A stretch of 64,000 nucleotides of DNA from Aureisphaera galaxeae (GTDB taxonomy: Bacteria; Bacteroidota; Bacteroidia; Flavobacteriales; Flavobacteriaceae), in assembly GCF_028561275.1 (NCBI RefSeq), contig NZ_JAQQTF010000004.1, forward strand, positions 186,001 to 250,000. Direction: 5' to 3'. Positions 34,301 to 42,843 of this stretch are shown here, piece after piece (the first letter of the stretch is position 1; every line of letters starts with the position of its first letter). The position numbers and the translations under genes are program-made. The notes beneath the pieces were generated by a model, which ran no database searches, was not told the DNA's origin, and saw nothing but the letters and a program-made list of their open reading frames with translations.

Positions 34301-34614
34301 CTTGTGATGCGACGGTAACTGTTACAGATCCGTTGAACGTATGTATTGCCGGTGTAAACGACAATATCCTAGATCAGCAAGTTGGATTGTTCCCGAACCC
34401 AACTACTGGACAAGTAACATTGGTTAACAACAGCAACTTGAACTTGAAAGGGGCTACCATTACCGATGTAAACGGAAGAATCATTCAGCAAATCGATCTT
34501 TCCGAGGCAGGAACCAACACTAACATCTCTCTAGAGAAGTTAGCTTCTGGATTGTACTTCGTACAAATCAACACAGAAGATTCCAGCACCGTTAAGCGAA
34601 TTGTTAAACAATAG
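31354..34614 (+). CDS. Secreted M36 (fungalysin) metallopeptidase, long T9SS form
   Basis: The 1086-residue protein has a signal ending 'TTFAQ', an FTP propeptide and an M36 catalytic domain with 'VIVHEYTHGTSNRL' (H432, E433, H436) and 'GEGWSDWYGVVM'. A 'GGVYSGPGVTDNGDG' domain follows, then a HYR-like domain that is interrupted by a second beta domain (about 745-940, 'VGFDFQFFENTYSDFYISSN'), and a T9SS type A sorting domain ending 'STVKRIVKQ'. It is paralogous to the 27017 gene but uses a restricted codon set (GGT/GGA, GTA, AAC, TTC), suggesting high expression. Confidence 0.92.
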   Translation: MRKVTARVFFALMLCMCATTFAQNAQQAVSNQVNELLLQNKITPEDSEWVIKDQHTSRTSGVHHVYFRQVINGIEVVGSESSVHLLSNGDVLKANTQFMNSGKLKGIASATPSLTPAQAVQSAANHFNYTITEAITEVSSLNNTARETVLSDGGISLEDIPARLVYQLDENKQLRLTWDIAIKAINGQDWWNVFVDAQSGAIQNQVSWMTSCSFDHDHGEHPLNYHANLYDMPHYGEEVAAPAAPVAANTYEVFPMPVESPYYTTPQGTRTIVTDPAHPVASPFGWHDTDGVAGPEFTVTEGNNTDTFENGDNTGYQVDGGATLDFVGYPFDMDYSTSTQYEDASLTNLFYWTNICHDLKYIYGFDEVSGNFQVNNYGNGGLGNDPVNAECQDGAGTCNATMGTPPDGSRPDMSMFVCGDKDGSFDNLVIVHEYTHGTSNRLTGGPSNVNCLFNSEQMGEGWSDWYGVVMTIEAGDAGTDSRGVGTYLFDQGAGGPGIRPFPYSTDLATNPQTYGDIGGLSIPHGVGSVWCTTLWEVTWALIDEHGFDVDFFNFTGDVTQDAGNVQAMALVTEAMKLQVCNPGFVDGRDAIFAADVALYGGANECLLWDAFAKRGLGFSADQGSSGSTTDGTEAFDSPVPAISTAEEVCVGQGVQTYGGGTPTGGVYSGPGVTDNGDGLTYTFDPAAAGIGTHTISYDVTTQCASGAATDTIEVTDDIPEIVCQDHTLELDASGMATLEIQDVVANLIPGGIAVDQTGTFAPIDITATGTTVSLGDDATSAALPVGFDFQFFENTYSDFYISSNGFLFFDAGTDDGCCTGGTIPNGGDGINNIIAFVWEDINPSAGGTIRYETVGTAPDRKLVMEFDNVPFFGTSDAVTTQVHLFEDSGIIEVHSTNVPANGNTTQGVENADGSEGIATPGRNSEVWSATDDYVRFFYANPTPPENCGVATNITLSQSDFDCTDLGDVTVTVTMTDANGNTATCDATVTVTDPLNVCIAGVNDNILDQQVGLFPNPTTGQVTLVNNSNLNLKGATITDVNGRIIQQIDLSEAGTNTNISLEKLASGLYFVQINTEDSSTVKRIVKQ

Positions 34615-34626
34615 CAATGAAAAAGG

Positions 34627-34652
34627 AAAGGCTTCACTACAGTGAGGCCTTT
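34627..34652 (+). terminator. Terminator of the second M36 gene
   Basis: AAAGGCTTCACT and AGTGAGGCCTTT form a 12-bp stem with one wobble pair, followed by TCTTTTC. It lies 12 bp after the stop. Confidence 0.85.
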
Positions 34653-34772
34653 TCTTTTCATTTAATTTTGGCATTTTTTTTGCTCTAAATAAAGTACAAC
34701 CTACTGTGCAGATGAAACATAAAGTAAACGCTTAGGCGTCCCTAAAAAGAAACATTTGTTATGAGGTAAAAG

Positions 34773-34794
34773 CCTTTCCAGTTTTCTGGAAAGG
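34773..34794. terminator. Bidirectional terminator between M36 and VOC genes
   Basis: CCTTTCCAG-TTTT-CTGGAAAGG is a perfect 9-bp hairpin. It is followed by TTTTTTC on the + strand and by CTTTT on the minus strand, where it ends the VOC gene 10 bp away. The 120 bp to its left have no gene, so the + strand T-tract may serve an unseen short transcript. Confidence 0.75.
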
Positions 34795-34804
34795 TTTTTT
34801 CTTT

Positions 34805-35182
34805 TTACGGTAATGACTCCGCTATAAAAATGGCGTTGTTATTGGGATCGTAGAAACCAAATTCATGGGTGTTCCAAGGCGTGTTCATTCGTAACTTTTC
34901 CTTGTTAACGGTACCACGCTCTACAAATTCTTCGAAGATGGGCTGAATCTTATCCACAAACAATCGAACCACAGAACCGCCCAATAAAGGATCGTCTTCC
35001 GTATTGGCATGCCATTGCAGATGAATGAATAGATGCTCCCGTTTTAATACGGCATAATAATCATCGGAATGAAGTACTTGGAAACCCACTTTGTTCTGAT
35101 AAAAGTCGAGATCGCGTTGCATGTCTTCGGTAGGAAGGACAGGGACAATACCCAATAGCTTAGTTTCCATAAGAGAGTTCAT
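34805..35182 (-). CDS. VOC family (bleomycin-resistance-like) protein
   Basis: The 125-residue cytoplasmic protein has 'GIVPVLPTEDMQRDLDFYQN', 'LKREHLFIHLQWH' and 'THEFGFYDPNNNAIFIAE', typical of the bleomycin-resistance branch of VOC proteins. An alternative start is ATG at 35170 ('METKLLGIVPV'). The substrate is not predictable. It is monocistronic, ending at a hairpin terminator. Confidence 0.8.
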   Translation of the reverse strand: MNSLMETKLLGIVPVLPTEDMQRDLDFYQNKVGFQVLHSDDYYAVLKREHLFIHLQWHANTEDDPLLGGSVVRLFVDKIQPIFEEFVERGTVNKEKLRMNTPWNTHEFGFYDPNNNAIFIAESLP

Positions 35183-35203
35183 TTAGATAGATAGCCAAAA
35201 AAA

Positions 35204-35232
35204 GCGTTTATTTCCCTAAAGGTAATAAACGC
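35204..35232 (-). terminator. Terminator of the superoxide dismutase gene
   Basis: GCGTTTATT and AATAAACGC form a 9-bp stem, followed on the minus strand by TTTTTTT. It lies 28 bp after the stop of the SOD gene and upstream of the VOC gene start. Confidence 0.88.
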
Positions 35233-35259
35233 CTTTCACTATATGAAGTGTGGTTATAG

Positions 35260-35844
35260 TTACTCTATAATTCCTGCACAGCTTACACGGGCTCCTGCAG
35301 CGCCACTAGGCTGCGAAGTAAAATCATCGGCTCCTTGGTGTACTACGACAGCTTTTCCCATGATGTCTTTATTATTATCGCCACAGCCAATACACCATTC
35401 GTTGGTCGAAAATTCAACTCTTCCAGTGCCATCTTCTCCAACTTCAAAATTTCCGATGTCTCCTTTGTGATATCCTGTTTCAGCTCCCCAAGCACCATGA
35501 TCCTTAAATGTAGGGTTCCAATGTCCGCCAGAGGATTTGGCGTCCGCAGAGCTACAATCTGCTTTTTCATGTAAGTGAATGGCATGTGTTCCGGCAGTTA
35601 GTCCGCTCATTTTGGCTACCATATGTACTACACCTTCCTTTTCAGAAAAACTTACGTTTCCTGTTACGGAAGATTCGCTTTTCGCTTCCAATGGAATGGT
35701 AACGGTCTTTACTTCTTTCTTGACTTCCTCGACTACTTCTTCAACCACCTCTTTTGCTTCTTCTTCCGCTTTTTTGGTTTCATTCTTGCAACCTACAAAG
35801 GCAAGAAGGGCTAAACTTAGCAAGGACAACTGTACTTTTTTCAT
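35260..35844 (-). CDS. sodC: Cu/Zn superoxide dismutase family lipoprotein
   Basis: The 194-residue lipoprotein has the lipobox 'AFVGC' (Cys19) and a charged Glu/Lys/Val linker (22-46). The SOD fold keeps the metal ligands: H90 and H92 ('HAIHLHE'), H108 ('GGHWNP'), H126 and D129 ('GYHKGD') and H169 ('VVVHQG'). C97 and C189 form the expected disulfide, and R186 guides superoxide. An additional 'WCIGC' pair (C151, C154) is present. It should remove superoxide at the outer envelope. Confidence 0.9.
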   Translation of the reverse strand: MKKVQLSLLSLALLAFVGCKNETKKAEEEAKEVVEEVVEEVKKEVKTVTIPLEAKSESSVTGNVSFSEKEGVVHMVAKMSGLTAGTHAIHLHEKADCSSADAKSSGGHWNPTFKDHGAWGAETGYHKGDIGNFEVGEDGTGRVEFSTNEWCIGCGDNNKDIMGKAVVVHQGADDFTSQPSGAAGARVSCAGIIE

Positions 35845-35912
35845 GTCGATTTGTATTAGGGTTCGTCTAAATGGTTTTTAAAGGTACTAGCTTTCTGTAT
35901 AAAAGCCAAGCC

Positions 35913-36401
35913 TTATCTGCGGTCCTTCATTATTTCTTTCATATCGGTAATGCCCAATTTCAAATTTTCAGTAAGGATCAAAGCTTTGTCTATGCGCGTT
36001 TGAGAGTTTTTGTAGCGAAGAATGGTATAGATGAGCCCACGCTTTTTTCCATCGGTTAATGCTTCAAATAATTCGTAGGCTTCCGGATCGCTATCCAATA
36101 CCGCTTGAAACTCTTCGGGCATTTCTACGCCATATTTAGAAGTATCCTCTACAAGCTGTATGTAAAAGGATTCATAGGGTTCTAAATCGATGGCCTTCTG
36201 ATTATTCTTACCGAACATAATCTGGTATTGCCCTTTTATTTTCTGAAGGGCCCCATGAAATTCATGCGATTTATCCCGTAAGGAGGCCTTAACGAGTACT
36301 CGCTTATGACCAGCGTTGGCAAAAGGTTCAGCAATAATATCGGGAATGTAGACACTGTGGTAACCTTCTACAGTAACTTCAAATTTTTCTGAAGTAAGCA
36401 T
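35913..36401 (-). CDS. DUF1905 / YdeI (OmdA)-like protein
   Basis: The 162-residue cytoplasmic protein has an N-terminal DUF1905 beta domain ('YHSVYIPDIIAEPF', 'VLVKASLRDKSHEF') and a C-terminal OmdA-type helical part ('EEFQAVLDSDPEAYELFEAL', 'KRGLIYTILRYKNSQTRIDK'). Its start overlaps the stop of the hydrolase-OsmC gene by one base, so both come from one transcript. No activity is known. Confidence 0.8.
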   Translation of the reverse strand: MLTSEKFEVTVEGYHSVYIPDIIAEPFANAGHKRVLVKASLRDKSHEFHGALQKIKGQYQIMFGKNNQKAIDLEPYESFYIQLVEDTSKYGVEMPEEFQAVLDSDPEAYELFEALTDGKKRGLIYTILRYKNSQTRIDKALILTENLKLGITDMKEIMKDRR

Positions 36402-37618
36402 TAGTCAATGGCTTTGGTAATGACTTGCACCTCATTATGCAAGGTTTTGTGAACGGGACATTTATCCGCTATTTGAAGCAAACGGGCTATTTGTTTATCG
36501 TCTAAATCTCCAGTAAATTTTATTTCCTTGTGGAAGGTGTCAATTTTAGCATTGGGATCGTCCTCGCAGGAGGCACAATCTACCGCGTAGTCTTTCGAAT
36601 AACTCACATGTACTTCCACGTTTTCAATAAGCCATCCTTTTCTACGGGCATACATTTGAAGGGTCATGGCTGTGCAAGCCGAGAGACTTCCCGCCAATAA
36701 TTCGTAAGGTGTAGGTCCAAAATCATGGCCACCTACACGAAGGGGTTCATCGGCTTTAAAATAATGGTTGCCCAGTTTGAGTTGGGTAGTGAAATCGTCT
36801 TCATCATCCAAACTGGCTACTACATCATGTGTGGTACGCACTTCCTCTTCTTCGGGAACCGGAATATAACGCGTGGCCCATCCGGCAATTACCTTTCCTA
36901 CATAGGCCGCATTTTTCCTATCCATGAGCAAATGTTCGGACCCATCGAGGGTAACAAAACTCTTAGGATGATGAGCAGCATGATAGATTTCCTCTGCATT
37001 TTTTACCGAAACAGTCGCATCTTGAGGGGAATGCATAATAAGCAACGCCTTTCTCAACTTCTTTGCGGCCTCCACACAGGAACAGGATTCCAAATCGTCT
37101 ATAAACTGCTTCTTGAAGGTGAAATCCCTACCTGCTAGGGTCACAATAGCTTCCCCTTCGCTTGCAATCTCAACGATCTTTTCTCCCAACTGTTTTTGTA
37201 CATGAACAGGGTTGCTGGGAGCACCAATGGTGGCTACCGCCTGAATACTATCAATCTCAGCGCCCGCAAAAATCGCGGCAGCACCACCCAAAGAATGCCC
37301 AACCAATAGGGAAGGGGCTTTGTATTCTTTGGCTAGAAAATCGGCCGCACAGAGCAGGTCCGAAATATTGCTGGAAAAGTTAGTGTCGGCAAAGTCTCCA
37401 TGACTATCTCCTAATCCCGTAAAATCGAATCGAAGCACCCCAAAACCTTCAGAAGCCAATGCCTTGCTAATGTTCCGTACCGCAGAGAAATCCTTGCTAC
37501 AGGTAAAACAATGGGCAAAAATGGCAAAATTGTGCGGATGCTGATCGGCGGGAAGGTCCAATCTACCCGAAAGGACTTCCCCGTGTTTGTTGGTGAAGTT
37601 GATTTTACTGGATTTCAT
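36401..37618 (-). CDS. Bifunctional alpha/beta hydrolase - OsmC family protein
   Basis: The 405-residue protein is a natural fusion. Residues 1-250 form an alpha/beta hydrolase with the nucleophile in 'LLVGHSLGGAAAIF' and the His in 'GSEHLLMDRKN'. Residues 270-405 form an OsmC domain with its two catalytic cysteines in 'AGSLSACTAMTLQMY' and 'ADKCPVHKTL'. The OsmC part reduces organic hydroperoxides; the hydrolase may free the oxidised substrate. The fusion is frequent in Bacteroidota. It is near the SOD gene, which fits an oxidative-stress neighbourhood. Confidence 0.9.
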   Translation of the reverse strand: MKSSKINFTNKHGEVLSGRLDLPADQHPHNFAIFAHCFTCSKDFSAVRNISKALASEGFGVLRFDFTGLGDSHGDFADTNFSSNISDLLCAADFLAKEYKAPSLLVGHSLGGAAAIFAGAEIDSIQAVATIGAPSNPVHVQKQLGEKIVEIASEGEAIVTLAGRDFTFKKQFIDDLESCSCVEAAKKLRKALLIMHSPQDATVSVKNAEEIYHAAHHPKSFVTLDGSEHLLMDRKNAAYVGKVIAGWATRYIPVPEEEEVRTTHDVVASLDDEDDFTTQLKLGNHYFKADEPLRVGGHDFGPTPYELLAGSLSACTAMTLQMYARRKGWLIENVEVHVSYSKDYAVDCASCEDDPNAKIDTFHKEIKFTGDLDDKQIARLLQIADKCPVHKTLHNEVQVITKAID

Positions 37619-37630
37619 AGTTACGTGTTT

Positions 37631-38341
37631 TTACCAATCCGAAGAATCGGTCTTTTTCCTTAGGTCGGTTTTAAGGAAAACTCCTAACTGCAATCGGTCA
37701 AAATTACGCCCCGTAAAATGATTTTTAAGATAACCTGCCTGTATCGCTAGGTTACTCGATACGTTATATCCAAGGGCCGCATACAAACGATTCTGCCCGA
37801 AAATGGGTTCCTGAAGATTGATGAACACCTCATCATAAGCCGTTAAGAACCAGTCGTCGTTAATAGGGTAAGTAACTCGCAAGAAATAACGGGCCCTGTG
37901 TTGGGTATCGTTTCCAGTAATAGGATGATCTATAAAACGCTGCTCAATTCGGTATCGATGACTGAACTTAAACTTCCCAACCGAGTTACGAAGTACGAAC
38001 TGTTGGTAAATTCGATTTTCAGCAATATTCTCCTCGCCATCAACATCGCCAAAATTGGTATCGGTAGTAATATTACCATATCCCAGTGTTGCCATTGCAT
38101 TGTCCGAAATATGATAGTTTAATCCACCGCGTAACAACAACTGATTAAAATTTCCGAAGGTTTCATAATAACGGGCCTGTACTTCTGCATGAATGCTTAG
38201 CTTTTCGCTCACTTTATTGGTGGTAAAAAGCATGTACCAAGCCCCGAGATCATCTTCTCCGGTTTCTTGACTTATTCCATTAAAATTAAAAATACAAACA
38301 ACGGCCAGTAACGTTAATAGTCGGTTCATTCTATTATTCAT
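37631..38341 (-). CDS. DUF2490 outer-membrane beta-barrel protein
   Basis: The 236-residue protein has a signal ending 'NGISQ', then alternating beta strands ('LSIHAEVQARYYETFGNFNQ', 'AMATLGYGNITTD', 'FSHRYRIEQRFI', 'RARYFLRVTYPIN') as in DUF2490 barrels. ATG codons at 38341 and 38329 are both possible. The first overlaps the stop of the sortilin-type gene by 8 bp. It is probably an outer-membrane protein of unknown cargo. Confidence 0.8.
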   Translation of the reverse strand: MNNRMNRLLTLLAVVCIFNFNGISQETGEDDLGAWYMLFTTNKVSEKLSIHAEVQARYYETFGNFNQLLLRGGLNYHISDNAMATLGYGNITTDTNFGDVDGEENIAENRIYQQFVLRNSVGKFKFSHRYRIEQRFIDHPITGNDTQHRARYFLRVTYPINDDWFLTAYDEVFINLQEPIFGQNRLYAALGYNVSSNLAIQAGYLKNHFTGRNFDRLQLGVFLKTDLRKKTDSSDW

Positions 38342-41300
38342 CTAATTTGAAAATTTTAGTTTCCTTAAAGGGTGATAGTTCAACTTTTTCGATTTTCTCT
38401 TTGTATTCGGGCCATTCCTTGTTAAAGAAGGCATTGGTTTTAGACAAGGCGTTATTCAATGCATCCTTGGCTTGTTTCATTAAACGGTCTTCGGTGGCTG
38501 TCATTCCTTCGGGACGGCTTCCGCTGTACCAATTAACCCCTCTAACACGTTGCATAACATTAACCTCAGGATTACGGGTAATCCCCTGTCGTTTGTCTTC
38601 TTTGCCCAAATAGATTGCAATAATAGAATCAATTTTCTTAACTACCTCGCCAGTGAGCTTTATTTCTTCTTTGTATTTCTTGTCATCGTCTTTCTTCATT
38701 CGTTTTTTGAACTCTTGGGCCACATTTTTGCTTTCTACCAATTGCTTCACCGCATCAGCAGCGGTTTGCGTCATTTCCTCTACTTCTTTTTGGTAAGCAT
38801 AACGATCGTCTATGGCTTTTTGGGTGACTTTTAATCTTGGATCGCTTTCCACTTTAATGTTGGTGGTCGAAGTCTGCTCCATATAGCTCAATTCTGCACG
38901 ATACGTACCTGGTTTCACCTCTACACCTCCTGGTTCGTTTTTACGCTCACGAATCTTACGGGAAGGGCGGTCTACTCCGGCTTCGTTCATATACCAAGTC
39001 CATTTGTAGATTCCGGTACTATCGGGAATTTTATCCTTTAGACTTCTAATCAACCGCTCGCCGTCATAAATTTTCAGATACAAGGAATCCTTGGAAGGTC
39101 CTTTGGGCTTTTCTTCCCCGTTTTCCTCTTTTTCCTCTTCATCCTTATTCTTTTCAACAGCCTCTTCGGCTTTCTTCTTTTTGAAATAATAACTGAAATG
39201 TGCCCCGTATTCGCGATTCTCACCATTGTAAAGCGCATCGCCTCCAAAGCGACTTCCCGTGGGCTGTTGATAAGCTGCTTGATAGGCAGTAGGGGGATCG
39301 AATAATTTGATGTCCGAATTCAATACGGAATTGTTTTTAGCGATCTCCCGAAGGGGACGGATGTCATCCAGTACCCAAGCAGCACGACCGAAGGTTCCAA
39401 TGACCAAGTCATGCTCGCGTTCCTGAATTACCAAGTCCTTTACTGAAGTCGTTGGGAAGCCATGGGTCCATTTTTGCCAGTTGGTACCCGCATCCACAGA
39501 AACATACAGCCCATCGTCCGTTCCCAAGAATAATAGATTTTTCTCAACAGGATCTTCTACAATGCTTAAGGTATAGCTTATGACATCGTTCGCATCGACA
39601 ATTCTAGTCCAAGTTTGTCCGTAATTGGTAGTTCTGTAGGCATAAGGCGTATAATTAAAACGTCTGTAGTCATTAGCTACCAAAAGAGCTTCCCCCATGG
39701 TTTTGTTACTCGCTTTTATTTGTACGATCCAGCTTCCCTTGGGCAATCCGGGAATGTTGTTGGTTACTTCGGTCCAGCTTTGTCCTCCATTTTGTGTGTA
39801 GTGCACCTTTCCGTCGTCGGTTCCTGCCCAAAGCATATTTCGCTCTAAAGGCGAAGGCTCTATTACGAGGATCGTGGTATGATTTTCCGCACCGGTCGCA
39901 TCCATGGTAAGTCCGCCACTTTCACTTTGTTTTTGTTTTTCAGGGTCATTGGTAGTGAGGTCGTCCGAGATCAATTCCCAAGTGAGTCCTTTATCGGTAC
40001 TTTTATGCACGAACTGACTTCCAAAGTAAATGGTGCTATTGTCGAAAGGATCGATATTAATGGCGCTGTTCCAATTAAATCGGAGTCTCATCTCTGGGTC
40101 GGGATGCGTAGGACGTACCGTGTAGTTGTTTCCAGTCATCCAATCGTAACGACTTACGAATCCCTGCTGACTCATACTCCATCCATAACGACTGTCATCG
40201 CGGTCGGGCACGACATCGAAACCGTCTCCAAAACTAATTTCCTGCCAGTAGGCATTCCTAATTCCCTGTGCCCTCCAAACGTAAGCAGGTCCGCGCCAGC
40301 TTCCGTTGTCCTGCATTCCGCCATATACATTGTAAGGGAATTCATTGTCAACACTAATATGGTAGAACTGTGCGACAGGAAGGTTTCCGATGAAGCGCCA
40401 TGTTTTTCCACCATCTTTGGTAATGTTCATTCCTCCATCGTTTCCATCGATCATGAAATCTCCATTTTCAGGATGTATCCACCAAGCATGGTGATCGGGG
40501 TGTACTCCATTGTCCACACCGTAGGCGGGCATGAGTTGAGTGAATTTCTTTCCACCGTCTTCAGAAACATTCACATAGGTGAAGATGGAATAGACCCTGT
40601 TCTCGTTTTGCGGATCCACATAAATTTCAGAATAGTAAAAAGGACGATTTCCAATATCATCGTTGTCATTTACCTTTTTCCAGTTGGCCCCGCCATCGGT
40701 ACTTTTATAGAGTGCATTCTTCTTGGCTTCAATCAGGGCATATATGATATTTGGCTTATTTCGGGCAATGGCAATTCCCATTCTTCCCAGCTCGCCTTTT
40801 GGCAATCCATCGGCATCCGTACGCTCTTCCCAAGTATCTCCACCATCATGGGTAATATACAATCCAGAACCTTCGCCACCACTTTTAAAGAACCAAGGAT
40901 CGCGCTTGTGTTCCCACATGGCAACGATAAGTTTGTTTGGGTTGGCTGGGTCCATGACCATATCGCCAACTCCGGTTTTATTATTATTGAAAAGAATCTT
41001 ATTCCAGGTTTTTCCGCCATCTGTCGTCTTATAAACACCCCGTTCTGCATGCACACCCCAAGGCGAACCTATAGCACCTACATACACCACATCGGGATTG
41101 GTAGGGTCTATAATGACTCTATGGATGTGACGGGTATTTTCCAGTCCCATCGACTTCCAAGTCTTTCCGCCGTCCAGGGATTTATAGACTCCAAAACCAC
41201 CATTTAAGCTGTTTCTTGGGTTTCCTTCCCCGGTACCTACCCAAATTACCGAAGGATTGCTTTGCTGAATGGCAACAGCACCAATAGAAGCGGTGGGTTG

Positions 41301-41543
41301 ATCATCGAAAATGGGATACCATTTAATTCCTCCACTGGTCGATTTCCATAAACCTCCTGAGGCAGTACCGACGTACATAACATCCGGGTTAGAAAGGACT
41401 ACATCGATGGCGGTGACACGTCCAGACATACCTCCAGGCCCAATATTCCTGGGTTTCATGTCTTTTAGAATGTCCATTGAGAGTTGTTGTGCGGATAGGG
41501 CGGAAGCGATGCATACAAGCATACCGAGGAGTAATTTTTTCAT
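38334..41543 (-). CDS. Large sortilin/BNR-type beta-propeller exported protein
   Basis: The 1069-residue protein has a signal ('MLVCIASALSAQ') and repeated Asp-box/BNR units such as 'SLDGGKTWKSMG', 'TTDGGKTWNKIL', 'SEDGGKKFTQLM' and 'TQNGGQSWTEV', forming one or two VPS10/sortilin-like propellers over residues 30-750. A Lys/Glu-rich coiled region follows, with no T9SS sorting domain. Proteins of this type are often called glycosyl hydrolases, but no catalytic pair is evident here. It is co-transcribed with the DUF2490 gene. Confidence 0.82.
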   Translation of the reverse strand: MKKLLLGMLVCIASALSAQQLSMDILKDMKPRNIGPGGMSGRVTAIDVVLSNPDVMYVGTASGGLWKSTSGGIKWYPIFDDQPTASIGAVAIQQSNPSVIWVGTGEGNPRNSLNGGFGVYKSLDGGKTWKSMGLENTRHIHRVIIDPTNPDVVYVGAIGSPWGVHAERGVYKTTDGGKTWNKILFNNNKTGVGDMVMDPANPNKLIVAMWEHKRDPWFFKSGGEGSGLYITHDGGDTWEERTDADGLPKGELGRMGIAIARNKPNIIYALIEAKKNALYKSTDGGANWKKVNDNDDIGNRPFYYSEIYVDPQNENRVYSIFTYVNVSEDGGKKFTQLMPAYGVDNGVHPDHHAWWIHPENGDFMIDGNDGGMNITKDGGKTWRFIGNLPVAQFYHISVDNEFPYNVYGGMQDNGSWRGPAYVWRAQGIRNAYWQEISFGDGFDVVPDRDDSRYGWSMSQQGFVSRYDWMTGNNYTVRPTHPDPEMRLRFNWNSAINIDPFDNSTIYFGSQFVHKSTDKGLTWELISDDLTTNDPEKQKQSESGGLTMDATGAENHTTILVIEPSPLERNMLWAGTDDGKVHYTQNGGQSWTEVTNNIPGLPKGSWIVQIKASNKTMGEALLVANDYRRFNYTPYAYRTTNYGQTWTRIVDANDVISYTLSIVEDPVEKNLLFLGTDDGLYVSVDAGTNWQKWTHGFPTTSVKDLVIQEREHDLVIGTFGRAAWVLDDIRPLREIAKNNSVLNSDIKLFDPPTAYQAAYQQPTGSRFGGDALYNGENREYGAHFSYYFKKKKAEEAVEKNKDEEEKEENGEEKPKGPSKDSLYLKIYDGERLIRSLKDKIPDSTGIYKWTWYMNEAGVDRPSRKIRERKNEPGGVEVKPGTYRAELSYMEQTSTTNIKVESDPRLKVTQKAIDDRYAYQKEVEEMTQTAADAVKQLVESKNVAQEFKKRMKKDDDKKYKEEIKLTGEVVKKIDSIIAIYLGKEDKRQGITRNPEVNVMQRVRGVNWYSGSRPEGMTATEDRLMKQAKDALNNALSKTNAFFNKEWPEYKEKIEKVELSPFKETKIFKLDE

Positions 41544-41676
41544 AAATAAGCCCGCTTTGCGGTGTTTTTGGTTGAATTTTATTTCAATTCATAAAGTTAG
41601 CAAAATGCGGTCTCCCTTTTCTTAAATAGGTGTTAATGCGGTTAGCGTCTCTAAGTTTTGTAGTATTTTTATATAT

Positions 41677-42837
41677 ATGAAAAAGAAAACCCCCGAACGC
41701 GATTTATCCAAAAGACCTACGGGATTCGTTTTTACCAAGCATACACCCAAGGAACAGTCTCCATTCGATCGTTTGTTCGAGATCTTTCAGGAACTCATTA
41801 CGCATACTTCTGGGGATTTCGATGAAGCCATCGATTGGCTCCGTCAATTGGATGAAGAATACGAGCTTACCACAGAGGATTATACCATCGATGATTTTAT
41901 TGAAGATTTGAAGGCTAAGGGATACATTCGCGAAGAAATAAGACCCGATGGCAGTGGGAGTGGTGACGGAAAAGGCAGCCTTAAAATGTCTGAAAAGTTG
42001 GAGCGAACTCTTCGGAAACGGGCATTGGAACAGATCTTCGGAAAACTGAAACGAAATGCGGGAGGAAATCATAAAACCAAATACACTGGTAGAGGGGATG
42101 AACAATGCGGTGAATACCGAAATTATCAGTTTGGAGATGCCTTAGAGCGTATTTCCATGACCGAAAGTTTAAAGAATGCTCAAATCAATCATGGTGTAGG
42201 AGACTTTCACCTAACGGAAAATGACCTGGTAGTTGAAGAAACCATGTTCAAAGCCCAGATGAGCACAGTGCTTATGATCGATATAAGCCATTCTATGATT
42301 CTCTATGGTGAAGATCGCATTACCCCAGCTAAAAAAGTGGCCATGGCCCTTTCAGAATTAATCACGACGCGTTATCCCAAGGATACCTTAGATATTTTGG
42401 TATTTGGGAACGACGCATGGCCCATAAATATTAAAGATTTACCCTATCTCAATGTAGGGCCTTATCATACCAATACAGTAGCTGGCCTACAACTGGCCAT
42501 GGATATGCTTCGTAGAAAACGGAATACCAACAAACAGATTTTTATGATTACCGATGGGAAACCCAGTTGTATGCAATTGCCAGACGGAAGGTATTATAAA
42601 AACAGTGCTGGACTCGATCCGCATATCGTAAGCAAATGCTACACCATGGCACGGCAAGCAAGAAAGCTTCATATTCCTATTACGACTTTTATGATTGCCA
42701 GCGATCCATATTTGCAACAGTTTGTGGATCACTTTACCGAGGCCAATCAAGGAAAGGCATTCTATACTGGTTTGAAGGGATTGGGGGAAATGATTTTTAC
42801 GGATTACGAAAACAATAGACGAAAGAGATTACGATAG
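41677..42837 (+). CDS. VWA domain-containing protein (partner of AAA ATPase)
   Basis: The 386-residue cytoplasmic protein has an N-terminal helical region and a C-terminal von Willebrand A domain. The MIDAS motif is D202-x-S-x-S ('MIDISHSMILYG'), and 'FMITDGKPSCMQLP' supplies the later Asp/Thr. Together with the downstream AAA protein it forms a MoxR/VWA-type chaperone pair, in which the VWA protein presents a metal-dependent client interaction. The target is unknown. Confidence 0.85.
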   Translation: MKKKTPERDLSKRPTGFVFTKHTPKEQSPFDRLFEIFQELITHTSGDFDEAIDWLRQLDEEYELTTEDYTIDDFIEDLKAKGYIREEIRPDGSGSGDGKGSLKMSEKLERTLRKRALEQIFGKLKRNAGGNHKTKYTGRGDEQCGEYRNYQFGDALERISMTESLKNAQINHGVGDFHLTENDLVVEETMFKAQMSTVLMIDISHSMILYGEDRITPAKKVAMALSELITTRYPKDTLDILVFGNDAWPINIKDLPYLNVGPYHTNTVAGLQLAMDMLRRKRNTNKQIFMITDGKPSCMQLPDGRYYKNSAGLDPHIVSKCYTMARQARKLHIPITTFMIASDPYLQQFVDHFTEANQGKAFYTGLKGLGEMIFTDYENNRRKRLR

Positions 42838-42843
42838 TCGGTC

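Noticed and set aside
34653-34772. Small gene or RNA between two terminators
   Set aside because: There is no convincing promoter and only a 7-codon frame. The second hairpin is explained by the convergent VOC gene.
39879-41207. A 442-codon open frame on the + strand
   Set aside because: It lies antisense inside the large sortilin-type gene, whose BNR repeats are unmistakable. The product has no domain and the frame follows from codon bias of the real gene.
38334-41543. Glycoside hydrolase (GH74-like) function for the BNR protein
   Set aside because: The Asp-box repeats are shared by many propellers, and no catalytic Asp pair could be identified by eye.
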